Below, piece by piece: positions 8,721 through 14,495 of a stretch of 25,153 nucleotides of DNA (its first letter is position 1; every line of letters starts with the position of its first letter). Under the pieces are notes generated by a model. That model ran no database searches, was not told the DNA's origin, and worked only from the letters and a program-made list of their open reading frames with translations. A program made the position numbers and the translations under genes. The DNA is from a virus: IMG/VR virus record IMGVR_UViG_3300036398_001679, positions 1 to 25,153 of that record. One strand, 5' to 3'.

Positions 8721-9183
8721 GAAAAAACTTTAGTGAGTCCAAGATTCCGTCTAAGTCTTGGTTTTGCCAAAAGTCGGAATCAGCCTCGGACTGAATGCCA
8801 GCTAAAAGCTCGGTATTTTGCACTTTGCTTTCATCGATTACGGCTTTGACAAATTGGAATACTTTTGGAATCGTAGTTTCATCGACATTGATAAGCTCGA
8901 ATAGATTTGCTCTGACTTTTAGATATGCAGTCTTGACAATTTCTTGGAACTCGAACTCTTGCATAATGTCCTTAAAAGCGTCTTGCCCCTTTGTTAAGTC
9001 TATCTTTTTTGCAAGGCTCTCGCGGCTAAATACCTTCTCCATGATCTCGGTCTCGGCGGCTGCTTGAGCGCCTTTAGTATTTGCAAGTTCAGAGAGAAGC
9101 GGCGTAACCTTGTCATAAAGAGCGGGGGTCAATTTTGAATAGAGTGCTACTTCGTGTGCTGTTTCGTTTAGATATAATTTCAT
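8686..9183 (-). CDS. Tail assembly chaperone, first frame (G-like)
   Basis: A 165-residue largely helical protein between tube and tape measure, the place of tail assembly chaperone gpG in lambda-like phages. It opens MKLYLNETAHEVALYSKLTPALYDKV, then charged helices (LAKKIDLTKGQDAFKDIMQEF) and a hydrophobic helix (VFQFVKAVIDES). The C-terminal part DGILDSLKFFRETV runs over a T-rich heptamer and ends at TGA 8688-8686. The second frame begins within the same 35 bases, so a recoded fusion is possible. The family is expected to bind the tape measure protein during tail assembly. Confidence 0.78.
   Translation of the reverse strand: MKLYLNETAHEVALYSKLTPALYDKVTPLLSELANTKGAQAAAETEIMEKVFSRESLAKKIDLTKGQDAFKDIMQEFEFQEIVKTAYLKVRANLFELINVDETTIPKVFQFVKAVIDESKVQNTELLAGIQSEADSDFWQNQDLDGILDSLKFFRETVCRRVRIM
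8721..8727 (-). other. Candidate ribosomal frameshift site (TTTTTTC)
   Basis: Minus-strand TTTTTTC lies in the short window between a TAA (8731-8733, second frame) and the first frame's TGA (8686-8688). Frame one reads AAG TTT TTT CGT. A +1 slip from TTT to TTC, or a -2 slip on the T run, would enter the frame that continues GTG AAA CGG. A -1 slip meets TGA at once, so it is excluded. The +1 fusion would be 252 residues (154 plus 98). Confidence 0.45.
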
Positions 9184-9196
9184 GCTATCTCCATAG

Positions 9197-9227
9197 TAAA
9201 AATAATGGGGCGGGTTTTGCCCGCCCC
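9197..9227 (-). terminator. Intrinsic terminator after the major tail protein
   Basis: A GC-only 8-bp stem, GGGGCGGG/CCCGCCCC (9207-9214 with 9220-9227), has a 5-base loop. On the minus strand it is followed by ATTATTTTTA. The plus side has no T run. The next gene starts about 24 bases past the stem with its own GGAG site, so partial termination is likely; it would lower expression of chaperone and distal tail genes relative to capsid and tube. Confidence 0.82.
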
Positions 9228-9234
9228 GTGTGTA

Positions 9235-9786
9235 TTAGACCGCTGCGTCATTGAACCAAACTTCTTTGTATCCAATCTTTGCAGGGATTGTCACCGCTGA
9301 CAAACCTGTTACCAAAGATGTCAAGAAGTAACTTGTACCGATAACAAGATCTGTATCATTATTTACAACATCGCCTGCTACTTTGGGCTTAGTGTATTTA
9401 CCTGATTCTTGGTCAAACGCGCCTGAGTCTTGTGCTAATTTGCAAAGCATCAAAACAATTTTGCGCTTCTTAGGAGTAGAGTTTGTATCTACACCACCGT
9501 ATACGATTTGCAAAAGTGTATCGCTTGTCGCTTGTGAAGAGTTGAACTTTGTCCCGTCTTCATATTCCCCTTGATCTGCAGTGACCGTTGTAATAGGTGC
9601 ATAGTTTTCAAGGAATGAAGTGAGTGCCGGATCGTCTTCGTTTTGATCGATTGTAAAAGTCGTGCGTGTTAATGAAGTCTTGATTTTGCGCTTCATTGTA
9701 TGAATTGCGGTAGCTCCTACTGTAGGTGCTGTTCCGAGTTCATTTGCTGTATAGAATACGCTAAGGTTAGCGCCGCCTACTACCAT
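9235..9786 (-). CDS. Major tail (tube) protein
   Basis: A 183-residue protein between the neck genes and the chaperones, followed by a strong terminator. The sequence is beta-rich and Gly/Thr-heavy (MVVGGANLSVFYTANELG, IKTSLTRTTFTI, LLQIVYGGVDT, KIVLMLCKLAQDSG, IGTSYFLTSLVTGLSAVTIPAKI), as expected for a tube-forming protein. Family membership is inferred mainly from position and size. An AGAGGT site precedes the ATG at 9786. Many copies stack to build the tail tube. The terminator hairpin begins 7 bases after the stop, which would help to keep this gene more abundant than the distal tail genes. Confidence 0.86.
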   Translation of the reverse strand: MVVGGANLSVFYTANELGTAPTVGATAIHTMKRKIKTSLTRTTFTIDQNEDDPALTSFLENYAPITTVTADQGEYEDGTKFNSSQATSDTLLQIVYGGVDTNSTPKKRKIVLMLCKLAQDSGAFDQESGKYTKPKVAGDVVNNDTDLVIGTSYFLTSLVTGLSAVTIPAKIGYKEVWFNDAAV

Positions 9787-9790
9787 GATA

Positions 9791-10486
9791 TTACCTCTTA
9801 GATAATTGTTTTAGATATGAAAATGTGTTAACTAAATAATCCCAGTTTCTTTGTGATTTATCGCGTGTGTATTCTCTTACCATTAGGCCTCCGTTTCGTT
9901 CTGCTTTATGCATTAAGACTTCAGTATCTTGACTATATCCTTTATGATACAAAAGTATATCTGTATCGGCTACGACCGTACCATTCGGATCTACTTCGAG
10001 CGTCTCATGGCATATTCTTTGCCATTTGAGAAACGCGCTTCTTCTATGCAGTCGCATTGCCGGTATATTATACCTCTTTCGAATATGCGTATATTGCGGG
10101 TCAAGGTCTGCATTGCATCCTGCAATTGACAAATAAGCCGCGACCGCTTCGCTTTCGTTAAGCTCTTGGATATACGCCCAAAACTCATCTTCAGGACTTG
10201 CAAGGCGCTCATCAGAATCCATGTGCAAAATCCAGTCTCCAGCCGCATACTCATCGAGCTTATTTCTGCAATAACTGAAGTCGAAATACTCTTCGAAGTC
10301 TGGATATTCCCATGAGAGAACTATATGGTCCGAAGTACGACCGACTTCTTGAAAAACAGGCTCTTTAAGTTTTGGATTTACCGCCGTGCGAAGTGCTACG
10401 ACTTCGACATTATCACTCGGTAAAGAATCCCTCCATCCTTTCAGGTCATCTCCATCCTGAAAGATTACACATGCACTTAACTTCAT
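9791..10486 (-). CDS. Glycosyltransferase, GT2-like, inside the tail operon
   Basis: A 231-residue soluble protein. FDFSYCRNKLDEYAAGDWIL (68-87) followed by HMDSDERL (88-95) is the GT2-family pattern in which the acidic DSD coordinates the metal bound to the nucleotide-sugar. ICHETLEVDPNG (158-169) and YHKGY (180-184) are also usual near the end of these enzymes. The opening strand MKLSACVIFQDGDDL is a slightly diverged form of the ordinary start. It begins in an ATGA overlap with the tail terminator gene, has a GAGGAG ribosome site, and ends 5 bases before the major tail protein. It is therefore fully inserted in the morphogenesis operon, which suggests a role in virion or host surface glycosylation. 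The acceptor is unknown. Confidence 0.85.
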   Translation of the reverse strand: MKLSACVIFQDGDDLKGWRDSLPSDNVEVVALRTAVNPKLKEPVFQEVGRTSDHIVLSWEYPDFEEYFDFSYCRNKLDEYAAGDWILHMDSDERLASPEDEFWAYIQELNESEAVAAYLSIAGCNADLDPQYTHIRKRYNIPAMRLHRRSAFLKWQRICHETLEVDPNGTVVADTDILLYHKGYSQDTEVLMHKAERNGGLMVREYTRDKSQRNWDYLVNTFSYLKQLSKR

Positions 10487-10947
10487 ACATCTCCTCTGTA
10501 ATATACCGTCCTAAAAGTCATGAAAGATATGCCTTTTGTCTCATCGTCATTAAATGTGACCGCTTGAGCGTCGACAAAATGCACGGGCGCAAAATAAGTG
10601 CGCTCATAATCTGACTCATAGACATCGGGTTTGTAGTTTGTGAGCTTATTCTCGATTGCCTCGCATAAGTCTGCAAGCGCCTCGCGTAAATTAGCTTTGC
10701 CCGCCGTGCTATTCTTCTTTACCTGTACTCCGACAAGTAAATACATATCCAAAGTGCCTTTATTTGCAAAAGCAGAATCGTCTTCAAGTCCAATAACCTC
10801 GCGAGCGTCGGCACCTGACAAAACGCCGACAAAAGGGAACTGATAGGTATTCCATTTATCTAGCATTACTTGGTCATAGACTTTGACCCCACTCATTGTG
10901 CGGAGTCTATCTGCTATGGATTTGATCGCCGCTGACTCTCTTGCCAT
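10483..10947 (-). CDS. Probable tail terminator protein
   Basis: A 154-residue protein between the gp10-like gene and the tail tube. Size and secondary structure, starting with a helix (AAIKSIADRLRTM) and followed by beta strands (FPFVGVLSGADA, LDMYLLVGVQVKK) and a long helix (LREALADLCEAIENKL), fit the tail terminator / tail completion fold, which caps the tail tube and joins it to the neck. The C-terminus ends in strands (VHFVDAQAVTF, GISFMTFRTVYYRG), also common for that fold. Recognition is by position and plan, not by a single motif. The stop overlaps the next start as ATGA. Confidence 0.75.
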   Translation of the reverse strand: MARESAAIKSIADRLRTMSGVKVYDQVMLDKWNTYQFPFVGVLSGADAREVIGLEDDSAFANKGTLDMYLLVGVQVKKNSTAGKANLREALADLCEAIENKLTNYKPDVYESDYERTYFAPVHFVDAQAVTFNDDETKGISFMTFRTVYYRGDV

Positions 10948-11507
10948 TGTTGTATTCCGTTTATGACTTGTTGTTTTATATCGCTTGCGAATTTGGTATC
11001 ATTTCGAAGTCTATCGACCGCAGGATTAAAGTACGGGCGGGCGGGTATGTTTACGCCGCCTTTCTTTTCAACACTAAGAGCAAGCCGTTTGAAGTATGGC
11101 TGTTTAGTAGTGTAATACTTAGCCCAAAAAAACTGAGCCATAACATAAGTTGACTTATTCATCTTTCGACCGCTCTTGCTTTTAATTACGGTCACGGGAG
11201 TAGCCTTTATGAAGCCACCAAATTCTTGAATAGCTGCGTATTTTATGCTTGACCCGTATTCTACTTCAAAGTTATCTCCATTTTGTGAGACTTTGAAAAC
11301 ATTACCGGGCTGACCTTTTGTGAAGCTACGGAAGAGAGCGCCTGAGTAAGTTGTTAGCTTATCGCTCTTTGATGGCGCTATCCTATCGGCTTGACCTTGA
11401 AAGTTCATATTAGCTCCGATATACGCCTGCATCACAAAAGGCATGCGCTCCAAGCTCTTCAGAATAACAGGCCGTAAAATGCCCTTTAAAGCTTCGCTAT
11501 TAATCAT
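10914..11507 (-). CDS. Neck/tail completion protein of the gpG-gp10 (virion morphogenesis) type
   Basis: A 197-residue basic protein. YGSSIKYAAIQEFGG (84-98) and the later NIPARPYFNPAVDRL match the conserved blocks of the Mu gpG / HK97 gp10 virion morphogenesis family, in which a Y-A-x-I-Q-E-FGG segment and a I-PARPF-like segment are the signatures. The intervening region has SGRKMNKSTYVMAQ and a hydrophobic YFKRLAL segment. The protein probably helps to finish the head-tail interface. It overlaps the following gene by 34 bases, and the gene order (connector, gp10-like, tail terminator-like) is that of many siphophages. Confidence 0.85.
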   Translation of the reverse strand: MINSEALKGILRPVILKSLERMPFVMQAYIGANMNFQGQADRIAPSKSDKLTTYSGALFRSFTKGQPGNVFKVSQNGDNFEVEYGSSIKYAAIQEFGGFIKATPVTVIKSKSGRKMNKSTYVMAQFFWAKYYTTKQPYFKRLALSVEKKGGVNIPARPYFNPAVDRLRNDTKFASDIKQQVINGIQQWQESQRRSNP

Positions 11508-11509
11508 TA

Positions 11510-12136
11510 TTACACCGTTGGTATAACGAACTGCGCAAAGTATTTATGCCATCCTATATCGGTTTTGAGTGATTGGCTGACTGTTTGACCCGCGCCGCCT
11601 GTAGCGACGGAGTTAAGCCCGAACCAATTACCGCCTTGAGGGCTTTGCTTATATGCAAGAGTGACCATTTCGGCTATTCCTTGCAAGATTGTATATGGCA
11701 TAGACGCATCACTGAAGCCAGTTGTTAGCGTCGCCTTGAATTGTCCATTTGTCTTATCACGAAAGACAATGTAATTAGCATACGGCTCGGCGTTCCATGC
11801 ATAGTTACCCGCGTCAAAGTTCGCATAAGTTGCAAACTCATTCTCGCGCCACTGCAAAGCCGTAAGAGCCGTGTTAGCATTGTAGGGGATATATTTCCAT
11901 GAGTGATTCGCTTCGAGGCCGCGTTGAGCTTTTGAGGCGTAAAATTGGTAATATATCGTCCCACTACGGAGAGGCTGACCGCAATAGCCTTCAGCCTCTA
12001 CATAGCAAGTTGTTATCAGGTCATCAAACCAAGTATACAGCGCCGTATCCTCGGAGGTCGGATCGCCATTAACTTCCAAATTAAGAAAGGTCATGAGAGC
12101 ATTAAACGCCCTCGGATTTGCGCTTGTATATGGCAT
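11510..12136 (-). CDS. Head-tail connector (gp6-like adaptor)
   Basis: A 208-residue protein in the position of the first connector, after the capsid gene. The N-terminal helices resemble the gp6/gp15 adaptor plan (FNALMTFLNLEVNGDPTSEDTALYTWFDDLITTCYVEAEGYCGQPL), followed by a beta region (IYYQFYASKAQRG, ALTALQWRENEF, YIVFRDKTNGQFKATLTTGF). A final helix holds PYTILQGIAEMVTLAYKQSPQ, which is typical of these adaptors. Such proteins form a ring under the portal to which the neck binds. The start follows the small gene by two bases. Confidence 0.8.
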   Translation of the reverse strand: MPYTSANPRAFNALMTFLNLEVNGDPTSEDTALYTWFDDLITTCYVEAEGYCGQPLRSGTIYYQFYASKAQRGLEANHSWKYIPYNANTALTALQWRENEFATYANFDAGNYAWNAEPYANYIVFRDKTNGQFKATLTTGFSDASMPYTILQGIAEMVTLAYKQSPQGGNWFGLNSVATGGAGQTVSQSLKTDIGWHKYFAQFVIPTV

Positions 12137-12138
12137 GG

Positions 12139-12297
12139 TTATTTACCTGTTTTCTTTGTTTCTACTTTCGGCGCTGGCTTTGCATCCTTCGCCTTGCCTT
12201 GTTTAATAAGAGCCTCGGCAATCGCGGCAGGGAGAGAGGTCTCATACCCTGCCGAAACGCCTTTATACGGCTCGATTAGAATTACATCTACGAGCAT
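12139..12297 (-). CDS. Small basic head-associated protein (52 aa)
   Basis: This short gene lies between the capsid and connector genes and is easy to miss. The ATG at 12297 follows AGGTGATTT, the frame runs 52 codons and the TAA at 12139 is two bases before the next ATG. The protein begins with a hydrophobic strand (MLVDVILIEPYKGVSAGYE), has a short helix (LPAAIAEALIKQGKAKD) and ends in a Lys/Pro/Ala tail (KPAPKVETKKTGK). The opening resembles the small proteins that follow capsid genes in many siphophages. Their role at the head-tail joint is not well defined. The good start and exact fit between neighbours make it likely to be real. Confidence 0.78.
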   Translation of the reverse strand: MLVDVILIEPYKGVSAGYETSLPAAIAEALIKQGKAKDAKPAPKVETKKTGK

Positions 12298-12308
12298 AAA
12301 TCACCTAA

Positions 12309-13493
12309 TTAGGTTGTTGAAGTTTTGAGAACACCGATAGCACTTGGAGCTGGGAATGCGAAAGCAACGCGCTCGACAACTTCGATACCTTTTTGGTGTG
12401 TACCACCCAAACCAGTCGCACCGAAATACTCTTTGTATTCGTTAACAGTTACATCCTCGCGGATACCCATAACTGTAAACTGATTAAAGTCACAATAGAA
12501 TGCAGATGCTGTATTCGCTGCACTCGTTGGGAAGAGTGCATCTGGTACGACATGCATCGGGCGGCCTGTTGGAGTGAAGTATGAATTACCTGCAAGAGCT
12601 GTTAAGCCGATGGATGTAATTTCGATAGGTCTTACTTGATCATAAACAGGGCGGGAGCCTGCTGTTTCTTTCATCAAGAATCCGAATACTGATTGAGGCA
12701 CTACGAATACACCATTAGCACCAACGCCAGAATTTACACCGAGGCGCAAGTTCCAAAGGTCAGTCCAAGAGATTTCTCCGAATGTATCCTTACCAGAGTT
12801 ATTAGCACCACCTTGGCGAACTGTTGTAGTTCCGGCGATACCAGTCAAGCCTGTAAAGTTAGGGGCATTACCATCACCATTGAAGAACTGCTTGTCTTCT
12901 GTTTCAGCAAGAGCGCGACCCAATCCATTTACAACATAATCCAAGAATGCAGGGGTTGCATCTTGCAATTGCTCTTCAGAAACGATAGCACCTGCAACTA
13001 CTTTGCGGGCTGTCATTGCAGTCGCTGTAAAGAAGTTTGCTGAGTCAGTCAAAGTCAAGCCAGAACCTTCAGCAACCACCGCGCCTGTAAACGCGCCGCT
13101 TGATACTAAGTTCTCTGTTTTACCGCGCATCGGATAGATTTTCGCGAGTGCTCTTGCATATCCGTACTGATCTGCAAAAGACATGATTTCCTCTACCCAA
13201 AACTGAGGAACGGCCGCGCCACCTTGTGCAGTTGTGCCTGTATTGAAGTTTGCTCTTGTCAAATACTTCTCATTTGCTTTGCGTGCAATTTCATCTGCAA
13301 CGCCGTCGCGTCCTTTGTGTACTGCAAGAATGTAATCCGCTACGACGCGTGCTTGGTCACGGCGTGCATCATGATCTGCTTTGATAGTTACAAAGCCGTT
13401 ATTATTTGTTGGCTTTTGTGAGCGAAGTTGATCAGCAACTTTGCGGTCAACAACTTCTTTCAGTTGGTCTTTTGTTACGATAATGTTTTCCAT
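12309..13493 (-). CDS. Major capsid protein, HK97 fold
   Basis: A 394-residue protein in the standard place after the protease. Residues 1-85 form a charged helical arm. Recognisable HK97-fold features follow: TGTTAQGGAAVPQFWVEEIMSF, a FTGAVVAEGSGLTLTD loop (E-loop or P-domain lead), KVVAGAIVSEEQLQDA, FLDYVVNGLGRALAETEDKQFFNGDG (the spine-like helix), and a late A-domain segment with a GRPMHVVPDALFP strand and YCDFNQFTVMGIRED. It assembles the icosahedral shell. An AAGGAT leader precedes the ATG. The arm may be trimmed by the protease; whether it acts as a delta domain in addition to the separate scaffold is unknown. Confidence 0.93.
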   Translation of the reverse strand: MENIIVTKDQLKEVVDRKVADQLRSQKPTNNNGFVTIKADHDARRDQARVVADYILAVHKGRDGVADEIARKANEKYLTRANFNTGTTAQGGAAVPQFWVEEIMSFADQYGYARALAKIYPMRGKTENLVSSGAFTGAVVAEGSGLTLTDSANFFTATAMTARKVVAGAIVSEEQLQDATPAFLDYVVNGLGRALAETEDKQFFNGDGNAPNFTGLTGIAGTTTVRQGGANNSGKDTFGEISWTDLWNLRLGVNSGVGANGVFVVPQSVFGFLMKETAGSRPVYDQVRPIEITSIGLTALAGNSYFTPTGRPMHVVPDALFPTSAANTASAFYCDFNQFTVMGIREDVTVNEYKEYFGATGLGGTHQKGIEVVERVAFAFPAPSAIGVLKTSTT

Positions 13494-13505
13494 TATGCAA
13501 TATCC

Positions 13506-13949
13506 TTAGATTAAATTGAGTAATTCGTCTGTGTTGAGTTTTTTAGGCATGTTCAAAGTAATTGAACGGCCTGCTTCGCCGGCTACTGCAGATTTGATAA
13601 TCTTGTAACCGTTTTGAATCATATCCATACCTTCACTGATTTGCGCTTGTGTCGAAGCTGCAATTTTCTTACCGACGCGAGTTTCAGGAACCTCGAAACT
13701 AGCCTCGATGGACTCGGCTACCACTTCGACTGGGGGCTCGGCGGCGGCTGGTTCTTCGGCTACTTCGGGTGCGACTTCGCCTTGCAAAACTGCTAGCATA
13801 GGAGGAACGCCTGCAGTAATAAAAGCGTTTACGGATGCTTCGGCTTCTTCAGGTGAAAAGCCGAGATTAATTACCTCATTAACAAACGCTTCCTTGATTG
13901 CCGGAAGAAGTTCGTCTTTGATCTTGGCTTCGATCTCTGGGGTTAACAT
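13506..13949 (-). CDS. Possible nested scaffold protein from an internal start
   Basis: An in-frame ATG at 13949-13947 is preceded on the minus strand by AAAAAGGAAAGTAGA, which places AAGGAAAG about 4 bases before the start. The product would be 147 residues, identical to residues 178-324 of the protease gene, and would consist of the acidic helical and Ala/Pro/Glu-rich zone only. In lambda, the scaffold Nu3 is made the same way from inside the protease gene C, so this is an established arrangement. Here it is inference from the ribosome site and from the domain boundary, which lies exactly at the start. The site could still be fortuitous. Confidence 0.5.
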   Translation of the reverse strand: MLTPEIEAKIKDELLPAIKEAFVNEVINLGFSPEEAEASVNAFITAGVPPMLAVLQGEVAPEVAEEPAAAEPPVEVVAESIEASFEVPETRVGKKIAASTQAQISEGMDMIQNGYKIIKSAVAGEAGRSITLNMPKKLNTDELLNLI

Positions 13950-14480
13950 TCTACTTTCCTTTTTGTATTTTTGAATTGAATCTTGGAGTAAAGTCTTGAT
14001 TGATTTCTTAAGCAATGCTTGGCGATTTGCAGGAACTGAAACAACGCTAAATTCTACAAGCTCGGACTTTGTGTAAACAGTTACCTTTTGACCGTCGATT
14101 GTTTGCTCTTCGTATTCGTTTGGAATGATACCAACTGATACGGCCTTTACAAAACCTGCATTGATTAGCTTGTTGAGTTTCTTGCCTTCTTCAGTAATAC
14201 ACTCAATTTGAATTGTAGCTTCTAGGTTTTCGCCGTTCATTGCAAATCCTAAGCAGCGACCGATAGGCCACTCATCCGAGTCATGCTGTGCTAAGACTAT
14301 GGGATTATTTAGATATGCTTGATAGTCGATTCCGCTTGGAACTATGATAGTCCCATAGCGATCTACTTCGGGAGTTGATACTACAAATGTATAGAGATCA
14401 TTCTCTTTCTCTTCGTAGCCTTCCTCCATTTCGTAGCCGTCCCTAAGTTGTAGGTTCAGCTCGCGTGTTATTAAATTCAT
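13506..14480 (-). CDS. Prohead protease with C-terminal scaffold region
   Basis: A 324-residue protein. Residues 1-165 match the HK97-type prohead protease family (S78/U35): a VVSTPEVDRYGTIIVPSG opening, LAQHDSDEWPIGR with probable catalytic H66, KAVSVGI with probable S115, and ELVEFSVVSVPAN (140-152), which may supply the acidic residue. Residues 178-324 are acidic and helical, then Ala/Pro/Glu-rich (EVAEEPAAAEPPVEVV), then helical with a basic tail. This looks like an internal scaffold. The protease normally clears scaffold and trims capsid protein during maturation. An internal ATG with a strong ribosome site at residue 178 may give a separate scaffold product. AAAGG precedes the main start. 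Confidence 0.9.
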   Translation of the reverse strand: MNLITRELNLQLRDGYEMEEGYEEKENDLYTFVVSTPEVDRYGTIIVPSGIDYQAYLNNPIVLAQHDSDEWPIGRCLGFAMNGENLEATIQIECITEEGKKLNKLINAGFVKAVSVGIIPNEYEEQTIDGQKVTVYTKSELVEFSVVSVPANRQALLKKSIKTLLQDSIQKYKKESRMLTPEIEAKIKDELLPAIKEAFVNEVINLGFSPEEAEASVNAFITAGVPPMLAVLQGEVAPEVAEEPAAAEPPVEVVAESIEASFEVPETRVGKKIAASTQAQISEGMDMIQNGYKIIKSAVAGEAGRSITLNMPKKLNTDELLNLI

Positions 14481-14495
14481 ATTAAACCTTTATTT

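Noticed and set aside
8721-8727. -1 frameshift of the usual lambda G/GT type
   Set aside because: A -1 slip at this heptamer reaches TCG then TGA directly, so it cannot give a fusion; only +1 or -2 can.
9991-10254. Small minus-strand frame inside the GT2-like gene
   Set aside because: Wholly contained in a gene with clear family motifs, with no ribosome site or recognisable product.
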